This document shows, piece by piece, positions 1-7,704 of a stretch of 64,000 nt of DNA. A model generated the notes under the pieces. The model did no database searches. It was given only the letters and a program-made list of their open reading frames with translations, and was not told the origin of the DNA. Each line of letters opens with the position of its first letter. Position 1 is the first letter of the stretch. The DNA is from Halorubrum sp. DM2 (GTDB lineage: Archaea > Halobacteriota > Halobacteria > Halobacteriales > Haloferacaceae): the NCBI RefSeq assembly GCF_901686465.1, contig NZ_LR594487.1, forward strand, positions 528,824 through 592,823, read 5' to 3'. The translations under genes and the position numbers were made by a program.

Positions 1-477
1 GGATCCGGCGTCTTCGGCCTCGGAGGCGTCGTCCGCCGACTCGTCCGTGTCGGTCCGCTCTCCAGTCTCGGCGGTGTCGTCGTCGCTCGGCTCCTCGTCG
101 GGGAGGTGTTCGCCCGAGGGCTCTTGGACGAGGACGCCGCGGAACTCGCGGTCGGCCTGTCGGATCGACCAGCCGAGGTCGACGTTGCCGTTGTCGCGGA
201 CGCCTTTCACCTGAACGAACACTTCGTCGCCCGGCTCCCAGTCGAGGCTGTCGAGCCGCTGGTCGAGTTCGGAGCGGTGGAGCAGGCCGGTGACGCCCGG
301 CGCGAGGTCGACGAACACGCCGAACTCGGCATACCCGTCGACGACGCCTCGGTAGAACCGGCTCGGGACGAGACCGTTCGGGGAGTCGCCACGAAAGTCG
401 AACACGACGTCTTCCTGGTGCGAGTCGCAGACGCGACCGCCCCCGACGTCGGTGCCACAGATGATACAGGATCCCAT
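1..477 (-). CDS. RecJ-like DHH/S1-domain protein, N-terminal part (cut by window edge)
   Basis: Only the first 159 residues lie in the window. The reading frame is still open at base 1, so the gene continues outside. The start ATG (475-477) gives a short zinc-ribbon-like head with C4, C7, C17 and H20. An S1/OB-type RNA/DNA-binding domain follows at about residues 38-105 (FYRGVVDGYAEFGVFVD, then GLLHRSELD). After that comes a Gly/Asp/Glu-rich linker. In haloarchaea this head normally precedes a DHH/DHHA1 phosphoesterase of the RecJ type. That nuclease part is not visible here, so the enzymatic assignment rests on recognising the N-terminus. It is transcribed towards the left window edge and followed on the same strand by the Yip1 gene upstream. 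Confidence 0.8.
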   Translation of the reverse strand, partial: MGSCIICGTDVGGGRVCDSHQEDVVFDFRGDSPNGLVPSRFYRGVVDGYAEFGVFVDLAPGVTGLLHRSELDQRLDSLDWEPGDEVFVQVKGVRDNGNVDLGWSIRQADREFRGVLVQEPSGEHLPDEEPSDDDTAETGERTDTDESADDASEAEDAGS

Positions 478-550
478 TTGAATACACCGAGAGCCTCGGG
501 CCTAAAACGGTTGTCGAAAGCCCGCTGGCGGGGCGCGGGCCGTCGGCGGC

Positions 551-1171
551 TCACGCGGCGAGGAGTCGTCGCGCCGCCGCGACGACGCGGTACCCCACGC
601 CGTAGCCGAGCGCGGCCGGCGGGAGCGCGGCGACGGCCGTCCTGAGCGGCCCCAGTCCGTGGACCGTCCGGAGCCCGACGAACAGCAACACCGCCGCGTA
701 CGCGCCGCAGGCGACCCTGAGTTCGGGTATCGCCGGTCCCCCGAGCGCCATCGGCGAGCTGGCGTACGCGACGGCCTGAACCGTCTCGCTCACGCCGCCG
801 CGGTCGCGGAACCCGACCCCGCCGGCGAGTTCGAGGCTCGCGACCACGACCGAGACCGTCGCGACCGCGGCGGTCAGGTGGAGACCGACCGGGGCCGCGA
901 GCGCGACGACGACGACGAAGACGACGAGCCCGGACAGCGCCCGCGAGGAGGGGACGACGGTCGGTACGGCCCCGGGGTCGGTCGCGATCAGGCCGAGGGC
1001 GAACGCCGCGGCGACCGCGACCGCGAACGTCAGCGCGGGTGCCTGATCGCCGGGCGTGATCCCGTTCGCGAACGCCCGCCGCGGCCGAACGAGCACCTCG
1101 GCCCACGTGCGCCCGATGCCACGCAGCCCGCGCGGGCGACCGCCCGTCGAATCGCCTGTCCGAGACGTCAC
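551..1171 (-). CDS. Yip1-family multi-pass membrane protein
   Basis: A 206-residue protein whose Arg-rich cytoplasmic head (WAEVLVRPRRAFA) is followed by about five hydrophobic segments (roughly residues 48-65, 77-95, 99-117, 155-170 and 175-195). The head 'W..VL.RPR.AF..' and the overall size are typical of haloarchaeal Yip1-domain proteins. These sit in the membrane and have no assigned reaction. The start was taken at the ATG at 1171, because the hydrophobic body begins a normal distance after it. The protein could be called simply 'membrane protein' by a cautious annotator. Its neighbours give no functional hint. Confidence 0.7.
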   Translation of the reverse strand: MTSRTGDSTGGRPRGLRGIGRTWAEVLVRPRRAFANGITPGDQAPALTFAVAVAAAFALGLIATDPGAVPTVVPSSRALSGLVVFVVVVALAAPVGLHLTAAVATVSVVVASLELAGGVGFRDRGGVSETVQAVAYASSPMALGGPAIPELRVACGAYAAVLLFVGLRTVHGLGPLRTAVAALPPAALGYGVGYRVVAAARRLLAA

Positions 1172-1317
1172 GGATACACTTCGGTCGCGCGGAATAACCC
1201 GCTTCCGGTTCGCTCCGTGGGTGCTGGTCTCGGTCGGCCCCCGGTCGCCTCTAAGCTTATCAGATCTGATTTGCGGCGCGTAAACGCTTATACCGGTGCC
1301 GTCTGACTGACGGTCGA

Positions 1318-1785
1318 ATGGCTGCGTTCCGAGACGACGAGCGAGGGTTCACCCCGCTGGCGGGCACGGGGCTGCTCGTCGGGGTCGTCGTGTTGCTGCT
1401 GGCGATCGTCGGCGCGGCGGTGTTCGGTCTCATCGACGGCGTCGCCCCGCCGGACGCCGAGTTTGAGGGGACACAGGAGGACGGCGAACTCGTCATCGTC
1501 GCGCTCGGACCCGACCCCGTCCCCGCCGAGGAGCTGTACGTCCGCGGCGAGGACCCGGACGGGAACGTCCAGTTCGGCGCGTGGCCCGGCGACGGAGTGG
1601 TCCGACCGGGCGATCGGGTCCCCGTGCCGAACGCTACCGGCAACGAGAACTTCGACATCGTCTGGGAGCCGATCGCGTTCGACACCCGGGAGACGCTCGG
1701 CAGCTACGACGGGGAAGACTCGGCGATCCAAGAGTGGAGCGAGGAGAACGGCGGCAGCACGCCGGGCGGCGGTATCGGCGTCTGA
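1318..1785 (+). CDS. Type IV pilin-like protein, single N-terminal membrane helix
   Basis: A 155-residue protein that starts with a short charged leader (FRDDERGF) followed directly by one long hydrophobic helix (about residues 12-42). The rest is a soluble acidic domain of about 110 residues. The charged leader plus hydrophobic helix at the very N-terminus is the layout of archaeal pilin/adhesin proteins processed by PibD. The residues next to the helix (DERGFTPLAG) resemble the DERGVSPV leader of haloarchaeal pilins. The C-terminal tail is Gly/Ser-rich. Inference: an exported, membrane-anchored surface protein. A pilus role is not proven, since no pilus assembly genes are adjacent. The start ATG follows an intergenic region of about 145 bases. 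Confidence 0.6.
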   Translation: MAAFRDDERGFTPLAGTGLLVGVVVLLLAIVGAAVFGLIDGVAPPDAEFEGTQEDGELVIVALGPDPVPAEELYVRGEDPDGNVQFGAWPGDGVVRPGDRVPVPNATGNENFDIVWEPIAFDTRETLGSYDGEDSAIQEWSEENGGSTPGGGIGV

Positions 1786-1797
1786 GGCCCCCCTCGC

Positions 1798-2928
1798 TCA
1801 CTCGACCGCGACCCACTCGCCGCGCTCGTCGGACCGTTGGATCGCCGCGAGCGCCTTCTGAACCTCGTAGCCGTCCGCGAACGACGGTTCGAACGACTCG
1901 CCCTCGGCGACCGCCGAGAGGAACTCGTAGTTCTCGTGGACGAACGTGTGTTCCCACCCGATCACGTGTCCGGGGGGCCACCAGCGGTCGACGTACGGAT
2001 CCGTCTCATCGGTGACCAGCACCGTCTCGTAGCCGCGGTTCCCCTCCCGGAGCACCTCCAGTTCGTTGAGCCGCTCCAAGGAGAACTTCACGCTCCCCTT
2101 CGAGCCGTGGACCGCGATCGTGTGGTCGTTCTTGTGGCCCTCGGCGACCCGCGTGGCCTCGAAGGTCCCGGTCGCGCCCGACTCGTAAGCGACCTGCGCG
2201 CTGTAGGCGTCGTCGACCGTCACGTCGCGGTACTCCGCGACCGCGCCGTCGTCGTACACCGGGCGCTCGTCGACGAACGTCGTCAGCCGGCCCGAGACGC
2301 GGTCGATCCCGCCGACTTCCTCGCCCACGAGGAAGTTCGCGAGGTCGATCGTGTGTGCGCCGAGATCGCCGAGCGCGCCGGAACCGGCCATGTCGGCGTC
2401 CATCCGCCACGCCCACGGGGCCTCCGGATCGACGAGCCAGTCCTGGAGGTACCGCCCGCGGACCTGCCGGATCTCGCCGAGTTCACCGTCCTCGATCAGT
2501 CCTTTCGCGTACCGGATCGCGGGGACGAACCGGTAGTTGAACGCGGTACCCGCGGTCACGGCGCTCGCGGCCGCGGCGTCGCGCATCGCCGCCGCCTCCT
2601 CCAGCGTCGGCGCGAGGGGTTTCTCACAGAGGACGGGCACGTCGGCTTCGAGGGCCGCGATCGACGGCTCCGCGTGGACGTGGTTCGGGCCGAGGTTGTA
2701 GAAGACGTCCACCTCGTCTATCGCCGTTTCCCAGTCGGTCGCGGTGTGCGCGAAGCCGAACCGCTCCGCGGCCTCCGCGAGCGCCTCCTCGTCGCGCCCG
2801 ACGAGCGTGTGCCGCTCAACGTCTGGCGCGTCCGGGAAGAACATCGGGAGCCGCGCGAGCGCGTTCGAGTGCGCCTTGCCCATGAATCGATACCCCAGCA
2901 CGCCGATCTTCAGCGGTTTCTGTGTCAT
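1798..2928 (-). CDS. Gfo/Idh/MocA-family NAD(P)-dependent sugar oxidoreductase
   Basis: A 376-residue protein from ATG 2928; a start further upstream at 2946 would add only six Arg/His-rich residues. An N-terminal Rossmann fold is shown by GVLGYRFMGKAHSNAL near the start and the family motif CEKPLA. The C-terminal alpha/beta domain carries GDLGAHTIDLANFLVG, which places the usual Asp/His pair of the active site. The family oxidises or reduces sugar or cyclitol hydroxyls in the cytoplasm using NAD(P)H. Fourteen bases upstream lies the remnant of a sugar-phosphate isomerase/epimerase gene, the usual operon partner of such enzymes in haloarchaea. The substrate cannot be read from sequence. Confidence 0.9.
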   Translation of the reverse strand: MTQKPLKIGVLGYRFMGKAHSNALARLPMFFPDAPDVERHTLVGRDEEALAEAAERFGFAHTATDWETAIDEVDVFYNLGPNHVHAEPSIAALEADVPVLCEKPLAPTLEEAAAMRDAAAASAVTAGTAFNYRFVPAIRYAKGLIEDGELGEIRQVRGRYLQDWLVDPEAPWAWRMDADMAGSGALGDLGAHTIDLANFLVGEEVGGIDRVSGRLTTFVDERPVYDDGAVAEYRDVTVDDAYSAQVAYESGATGTFEATRVAEGHKNDHTIAVHGSKGSVKFSLERLNELEVLREGNRGYETVLVTDETDPYVDRWWPPGHVIGWEHTFVHENYEFLSAVAEGESFEPSFADGYEVQKALAAIQRSDERGEWVAVE

Positions 2929-2942
2929 GTGTGTCCTCCGTC

Positions 2943-3083
2943 TCACTCCGCCCAGTACGCGTCGCCCGGTTCCGTCTCGAAGACGGCGCGGTCCAACACG
3001 TCGACGCCGCGGTCGTCGGGGGACGCGACCGCGTCCTCGATCGGTTCGCCGCCGAGGGGAACGGTCAACGCGCCGATCTCCAT
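2943..3083 (-). pseudogene. Remnant of a TIM-barrel sugar phosphate isomerase/epimerase gene (internal deletion, frame kept)
   Basis: The 46-codon frame starts MEIGALTVPLGGEPIEDA, which is the usual start of haloarchaeal sugar phosphate isomerases/epimerases. It ends FETEPGDAYWAE, which resembles the usual end of the same family. Full-length members have roughly 250-320 residues, so most of the barrel is missing while the frame stayed open. The stop codon lies 14 bases before the Gfo/Idh/MocA start, as expected for the intact operon. The peptide cannot fold as an isomerase. The identification rests on remembered family termini and is fairly secure for the first 18 residues, less so for the last 12. 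Confidence 0.65.
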
Positions 3084-3234
3084 GTGCGGGGCTACACCGA
3101 CCTGCCGAATAAGTGTTCAGGAAGATCGTGTCGAATCGGAGGTCGGGTCACGGCGTTCCGAGCCGAAGCGCCCCGGTTGCTCCTCACTTGAGACGACCGT
3201 CGAAGGAGATAGCGCCGCGCCGAACCGCATGAGG

Positions 3235-3240
3235 TTTTAA
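3235..3240 (+). promoter_or_regulatory. TATA-like box of pspA
   Basis: TTTTAA lies 25-30 bases before the pspA start codon, the spacing expected for a leaderless haloarchaeal transcript. Confidence 0.5.
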
Positions 3241-3264
3241 CGGGTGGGACGCGTACACGGTGGT

Positions 3265-4152
3265 ATGGGAATCCTCTCTCGCGCCTCCTACGTCATCCGC
3301 TCGAAGGTGAACGCCCTCCTCAATCGGGCCGAGGACCCGACCGAGTCGCTCGACTACTCGTACGAACAGATGCGTGACGAACTCCAAGACGTCAAACAGG
3401 GGATCGCGGACCTGACGACCCAGAAGAAACGGCTGGAGATTCAAAAGCGCAAGCTCGAAGAGAACGTCGAGAAGCACAACCGGCAGGCCCGCGAGGCGGT
3501 CCAGCAGGACCGCGACGACCTCGCGCGCAAGGCCCTCGAAAAGAAGAAGTCGAAGATGACCCAGATCGAGGAGCTGGAAGGGCAGATCGCGAAGCTGAAC
3601 GACACCCAAGACCAGCTCGTCGAGAAGAAAAACAAGCTCCAGAACCGCATCGAGGAGTTCCGTACGAAGAAAGAGACGATGAAGGCCCGCTACGAGGCCG
3701 CGGAGGCCTCTTCCCGCGTCTCCGAGGCGATGACCGGCGTCGGCGACGAGATGTCGGACGTGAGTCGCTCCATCGAACGCGCCGAGGAGCGCACCGAGGA
3801 GATGGAGGCCCGCGCCGAGGCGATGGACGAGCTGGAAGAGTCCGGCGCGTTCGAGGACGCGCTCTCCGACAAGGACGACATCGACCGCGAGCTGGAGGGT
3901 CTCTCGACGAACAGCGAGGTCGACGCCGAACTGGAGACGCTCAAGGGCGAACTCGGGAAAGGCGAGCCGGCGAGCGGAAACAGCGAGGCGAGCGACGAGG
4001 AGATCGACGCCGAACTGGAGGACATCGAGAGCGAGATGAACGCGGACGACCTCGAAGCCGATCTGAGCGACGACTCGGGCGGCGACCTCGACGAGGAGCT
4101 CGACGTCGAGTTAGAGGAGTCCGAGGCAGACGCCGACGAAAAGCGGAACTGA
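3265..4152 (+). CDS. pspA: PspA/IM30 (phage shock protein A) family membrane-stress protein
   Basis: A 295-residue protein with the family N-terminus MGILSRASYVIRSKVNALLNRAEDP, then long coiled coils over about residues 25-180 rich in K, E and Q. The C-terminal 110 residues are a very acidic tail beyond the length of bacterial PspA (about 220). PspA/IM30 proteins oligomerise on the inner face of the membrane and protect it under stress. The ATG at 3265 was preferred over a codon seven positions upstream because it matches the conserved family start and the TATA box spacing. It stands alone; the next gene is a small membrane protein on the same strand with its own promoter. Confidence 0.9.
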   Translation: MGILSRASYVIRSKVNALLNRAEDPTESLDYSYEQMRDELQDVKQGIADLTTQKKRLEIQKRKLEENVEKHNRQAREAVQQDRDDLARKALEKKKSKMTQIEELEGQIAKLNDTQDQLVEKKNKLQNRIEEFRTKKETMKARYEAAEASSRVSEAMTGVGDEMSDVSRSIERAEERTEEMEARAEAMDELEESGAFEDALSDKDDIDRELEGLSTNSEVDAELETLKGELGKGEPASGNSEASDEEIDAELEDIESEMNADDLEADLSDDSGGDLDEELDVELEESEADADEKRN

Positions 4153-4255
4153 GGCGTCAAATCTCGTCACGGCGACCCCGTTCCCGTCCACGAGGGACGA
4201 GACGTTCGCACTCGGTTCCGGAAATCCGACAGAGAGATCCGCTCTCGCCACGGAT

Positions 4256-4261
4256 TTTATA
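4256..4261 (+). promoter_or_regulatory. TATA-like box of the 62-residue membrane protein gene
   Basis: TTTATA lies 28-33 bases before the ATG at 4289, consistent with a leaderless transcript. Confidence 0.5.
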
Positions 4262-4288
4262 CGATCGGACACGAACCCTCCGGTAGCG

Positions 4289-4477
4289 ATGGTCCCCAAG
4301 CATCTCATCTGGATCGGTGGGTTGCTGATCGCGATCCCCCTCTTTCTGGCCCTGCTGAGCGCCGCCTGGATCTGGGTTCCGATCGGCCTGTTCGTGTTGG
4401 GTATCGGTGTCGTGCTCTACGGATTCAAGCAGTACCACGAAAAACGGATGAGGGACAGATTCGAACGAAGGGAGTGA
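4289..4477 (+). CDS. Small two-helix membrane protein, function unknown
   Basis: A 62-residue protein with two hydrophobic segments (about residues 6-27 and 29-47) separated by a short turn and followed by a basic tail (KQYHEKRMRDRFERRE). A TATA-like box at the leaderless distance supports expression. It follows pspA on the same strand, so a membrane-stress link is possible, but nothing in the sequence proves it. No catalytic motif is visible. Confidence 0.6.
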   Translation: MVPKHLIWIGGLLIAIPLFLALLSAAWIWVPIGLFVLGIGVVLYGFKQYHEKRMRDRFERRE

Positions 4478-4589
4478 CCGATCGAGAACACGCCCCGTCT
4501 GCCGCGTTCAAACCGCCCGCCGTCTCGGCTCGAAATATCTCCGAAGAGTAGGTCGTACCGCGACAGCCGTTCTCCGTTCTTGCCTCTGC

Positions 4590-5636
4590 CTACTTCCCGG
4601 TCGGGCGCGCGCCGGTCCCAGCGCGGTCCTGCTCGGCGAGCCGTATCTCGCCGTCCGACAGGTCGATCCCCGAGTACGTGTCCTCGGCGAGCAGCAGCGA
4701 GCCGTCGAGGTCGGCGTAATCGAGGAGCGGCGCGAGCTGTACGGCGGCCGCGATGGAGGCGTTCGACTCGATCATACAGCCGCACATCACTTCCAAGCCG
4801 TGCGCCCGCGCGGCGGCGATCACCCGGCGCGCCTCCAACAGCCCGCCGGTCTTCATCAGCTTCAGGTTCGCGATGTCACAGCGGTCGGCGATCGCCGGCA
4901 CGTCCGCGACGGTCACGCAGGACTCGTCGGCCGCGATCGGGAGGGGAGATCGCTCGTAGACGTACCGGAGCCCCTCGGGCTCTTCGGCCGGAACGGGCTG
5001 TTCGACGAACTCCACGTCGCGGTCCGCGAGCCAGTCGGCCTTCCGTACCGCCTCCTTCGGCGTCCACGCCTCGTTCGCGTCGACGCGGAGGCGGGCGTCG
5101 GGCGCGGCCTCGCGGACCGCGTCGACCAGCTCTCGGTCGCGGTCGGTGCCGAGCTTGATCTTCAACACCGAGTGGCCCGCCTCGACGGCGTCGGCGGCCT
5201 TCTCGCGCACGCGCTCGGTCTCGTCGAGGCCGATCGTGAACGACGTCTTCGGCGCGTCGGTCGGGTCGAGTCCCCACAGGCGGTGGAGCGGGACGCCGAG
5301 TCGCTTCGCCGCGAGGTCGTGGACCGCGATCGAGACGGCGCATCGAGCCGCGGGGTTCCCCTCGACGACCGCGCGCAGTTCGGACTCGATCGCGTGGAGC
5401 GCGTGGGGATCTCCCACCCGCTCGACAGCGTCGAGGAGGTCCGGCATGACCGCCTCGACGGTGTCCGCGGTCTCGCCGTAGTGCGACGAGGGGGCCGCGC
5501 CGCCGACGCCGGTCATCCCCGCCTCGTCGGTCACCCGGACGATCACGTTCTCGGCCGCCGTCTGGGTCCCCCGCGCGATGGTGAAGGGGTTTTCGAGGGG
5601 CATCGAGACCCGCTCGAACTCGGCGTCGAGGCTCAT
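4590..5636 (-). CDS. Enolase-superfamily dipeptide epimerase-like enzyme (DgcA-like)
   Basis: A 348-residue member of the muconate-lactonising/mandelate-racemase group. It has an N-terminal capping domain and a TIM barrel. The catalytic lysine motif is seen as HSVLKIKLG, followed by metal-binding acids in LRVDANEAW, VEFVEQPV and IAADESC, and by a second lysine in NLKLMKTGG. This K.K / D / E / D / K order is that of L-Ala-D/L-Glu epimerases. The start overlaps the stop of the DUF1611 gene by four bases (ATGA), so both are translated together. The same gene pair has been described in marine bacteria and halophilic archaea as part of D-glutamate catabolism (DgcN/DgcA); that role here is inferred from the pairing. 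Confidence 0.85.
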   Translation of the reverse strand: MSLDAEFERVSMPLENPFTIARGTQTAAENVIVRVTDEAGMTGVGGAAPSSHYGETADTVEAVMPDLLDAVERVGDPHALHAIESELRAVVEGNPAARCAVSIAVHDLAAKRLGVPLHRLWGLDPTDAPKTSFTIGLDETERVREKAADAVEAGHSVLKIKLGTDRDRELVDAVREAAPDARLRVDANEAWTPKEAVRKADWLADRDVEFVEQPVPAEEPEGLRYVYERSPLPIAADESCVTVADVPAIADRCDIANLKLMKTGGLLEARRVIAAARAHGLEVMCGCMIESNASIAAAVQLAPLLDYADLDGSLLLAEDTYSGIDLSDGEIRLAEQDRAGTGARPTGK

Positions 5637-6730
5637 TCGTCGGCCGCCTCCTCGTCGCCACCGTTCCCGCCCTCGTCGACCCCGAGTCCGGCGTCGAGCG
5701 CGGCGTCGACGATCGCGTCCGCGCCGTGACGCACCGGGTCGGCCGCGGGGACGCCAGCCGCCTCGGCGATCTCGGCGACCGCGTCCGCGGCCGCCTCGTC
5801 GTCGGCCACGTCCTTCGTGTTGACCGCGCCGGCGACGACCGCGGTCTCGTGGACGGGACTCGCCAGCCCCTCGTAGAGGTCGACGTACTCGGTGATCGGC
5901 GGCAGTTCGAACGACTCGTAGCCGTGGACGACCTCCCGGCCCGCGGCGTGACAGAGGACGAGGCCGTCGGCCATCGACCCGTGAAGGATACCGCAGGTGA
6001 CCGCCGAGTAGGCGGGATGAACGATGCTCCCCTGCCCCTCGACGACGAGCAGGTCGTGGTCGCCGCCGGCCTCGACGAGCATCTCTTCGACCGCGCCCGC
6101 GGCGAAGTCGGCGACGACGCGGTCGATCGGGTTCCCCCACCCGGCGATCATGATCCCGGTCTGGCCCGTCGGGACGAAGGCGGCGTCGATCCCGCGCTCG
6201 CGGGCGGCCGCGACGATCTCCAGCGACGCCGTCATCTTCCCGACCGAGCAGTCGGTCCCCACGGTGAGCAACACGTCCGCGTCCACGTCGGCCGAGGCCC
6301 CGGTCGCGACCGTGAGGTCGTCGGGCGGTCGCCGGACGTCGACGAGGTCGACGCCGTGTTCGTCGGCGAGCGCGGCCAGTTCCTCGTCCTCGTTCAGGAA
6401 GTAGTGAAGCCCGCTCACCACGTCGCAGCCGGCCTCGATCGCGGCCTCGACGTCCGAGCGCCACGACTCGTCGAAGCCACCGCCGATCGGCGCGATCCCG
6501 ATGTAGAGCGCGTCGAGGTCGCCGTCCGCGGCCGCGAGCGCGTCCGCGAACGATGAGACTATCGGCGCGTCCGCGATGTCGGGGACGTGGTCCCGAACGC
6601 GGTCGCCGGCGCGGTCGCGGTCGAGGACCGCCAGAACCTCTTGGTCGCCGTAGCGCATCACGCCGAGCGCCGTCTTCGCGCGGTCGGGGAACTTCTCGTG
6701 GGCCAACACCGCGATCCGCTCTGTGTCCAT
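5633..6730 (-). CDS. DUF1611 protein, P-loop fold (DgcN-like, possible D-amino-acid N-acetyltransferase)
   Basis: A 365-residue protein. An N-terminal Rossmann-like domain holds GLHYFLNED at about residue 110. A C-terminal P-loop-like domain carries GTDCSVGKMTASLEI, PTGQTGIMIAG and LVVEGQGSIVHPAYS, which are DUF1611 hallmarks. It is the upstream gene of a two-gene operon with the dipeptide epimerase-like enzyme. DUF1611 proteins in this context have been reported as N-acetyltransferases acting on D-glutamate before epimerisation by the partner. The assignment here is by family and neighbourhood. The tail (about 20 residues) is Gly/Asp/Glu-rich and probably disordered. Confidence 0.8.
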   Translation of the reverse strand: MDTERIAVLAHEKFPDRAKTALGVMRYGDQEVLAVLDRDRAGDRVRDHVPDIADAPIVSSFADALAAADGDLDALYIGIAPIGGGFDESWRSDVEAAIEAGCDVVSGLHYFLNEDEELAALADEHGVDLVDVRRPPDDLTVATGASADVDADVLLTVGTDCSVGKMTASLEIVAAARERGIDAAFVPTGQTGIMIAGWGNPIDRVVADFAAGAVEEMLVEAGGDHDLLVVEGQGSIVHPAYSAVTCGILHGSMADGLVLCHAAGREVVHGYESFELPPITEYVDLYEGLASPVHETAVVAGAVNTKDVADDEAAADAVAEIAEAAGVPAADPVRHGADAIVDAALDAGLGVDEGGNGGDEEAADE

Positions 6731-6799
6731 GCGGAGTCGCTCGCTCTCGGCGCTCTTAAACCGGTCGGGGCGAGTCGGTCGTCGGACCCGATTTTCTGC

Positions 6800-7085
6800 G
6801 GTGGCGCGTGCCCGCGAGCGGTCGCCACCGGCGACCGCGAGACGGCACGCGCGAGGGAGTCGCGAGCGACCGGGCGACCGAAGGGAGCCCGGAGCGAGCG
6901 ACGAGGCTGGGGAGGTGTGAGGTGCGGTCGCTGTGTGGTGCGGGGTGGGACTCGAAGGGGCAGCCGTGAGGACGCCGGAGGCGACACAAGCACCACAACG
7001 AGGGAGTGAGTGAAACGAACGACCGAGTGAGGAGCACAGCGAGCGTCCGGCGTCCTCACGGCGGGGGCTTCGGCGGTCTCGGTCA
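6800..7085. repeat. GC-rich intergenic element with nested hairpins, likely dispersed haloarchaeal repeat
   Basis: The 427 bases between the DUF1611 start and the next gene contain no convincing gene but have strong structure. One hairpin has an inner stem at 6818-6826/6830-6838 with a three-base loop and an outer stem at 6804-6812/6844-6852. Further on, a perfect 16-base inverted repeat (6963-6978 and 7047-7062) encloses 68 bases rich in GAGTGAG and AACGA words. Its antisense reading resembles a recurrent spurious protein annotated in Halorubrum genomes, so I take it as one copy of a dispersed non-coding repeat. That last point is from memory. Confidence 0.5.
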
Positions 7086-7157
7086 AGTCCGAGACGTCGT
7101 CCTACTCGACTGAAGACAAAGGCATCGTCGCGCTCCGAGAACCGACGACCCGAACGT

Positions 7158-7475
7158 CTAGGCGCTGCCGTCGACGAACTGCTCCGCGCCCTCGTAGAAC
7201 CAGTAGCCGTTCTCGCGCATCGCGCGGCCGAGTTCCTGGTGGAACTCGACGAAGTCCGCGAACTCCTCCTGCTCGACGTTCTCGAAGATCTCCTCGACCG
7301 AGACGACCGTCTCGTAGTCGATCCGGATCGGGTGGTCGCCGTACTGCTCGACGTACTCCGCCGCCGTGAGCGGGAAGTCCTCCTCCTCGTCGATCTTCTT
7401 CGCGAGCACGGCGTGGCCGTACTGCCGCCTGCCCTCGCTCCCCTGCTCGCCGTCGGGGTCGTGTGGCCAGTCCAT
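7158..7475 (-). CDS. DUF5785-type conserved haloarchaeal protein
   Basis: A 105-residue very acidic soluble protein starting MDWPHDPDGEQGSEG and containing RIDYETVVSV and AMRENGYWFYEGA. These features match the haloarchaeal DUF5785 family as I remember it. The ATG at 7475 was chosen because it gives the family start; the frame stays open upstream with Arg-rich, non-conserved sequence. There are no membrane segments or catalytic motifs, and no function is known. It is transcribed away from the chemotaxis transducer gene, sharing a 230-base intergenic region. Confidence 0.75.
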   Translation of the reverse strand: MDWPHDPDGEQGSEGRRQYGHAVLAKKIDEEEDFPLTAAEYVEQYGDHPIRIDYETVVSVEEIFENVEQEEFADFVEFHQELGRAMRENGYWFYEGAEQFVDGSA

Positions 7476-7675
7476 ACCGAACGATCCGCCGGATCGGGCA
7501 TAGTGGTTTCGAATGGGGCGGTCGCTCTCGCTCCTGCCGGCACCGCGACGCACCCCCGCCGGCACCGCGACACTCCTTCCGAACGTCCAGTTCGATCCCG
7601 GAATCCTCCGCCGGACGCGACGCGCGGTCGGACCGAGCCAACCGGAATATCAGTGCTGATACCTCGCCACCGACG

Positions 7676-7680
7676 TTTAT
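7676..7680 (+). promoter_or_regulatory. TATA-like box of the transducer gene
   Basis: A TTTAT core lies 25-29 bases before the ATG at 7705, the leaderless spacing. Confidence 0.4.
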
Positions 7681-7704
7681 CAATGGCTGTGAAAACAGCG
7701 AATC

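Noticed and set aside
1837..3240. Long plus-strand open frame opposite the Gfo/Idh gene
   Set aside because: It is the antisense shadow of a well-supported gene; GC-rich codon use keeps the opposite frames open, and its residues are Arg/Val-rich without any motif.
6553..7037. Several overlapping Arg/Ser/Pro-rich frames in the spacer near 6.8-7.0 kb
   Set aside because: They coincide with the hairpin element and look like translated repeat rather than genes.
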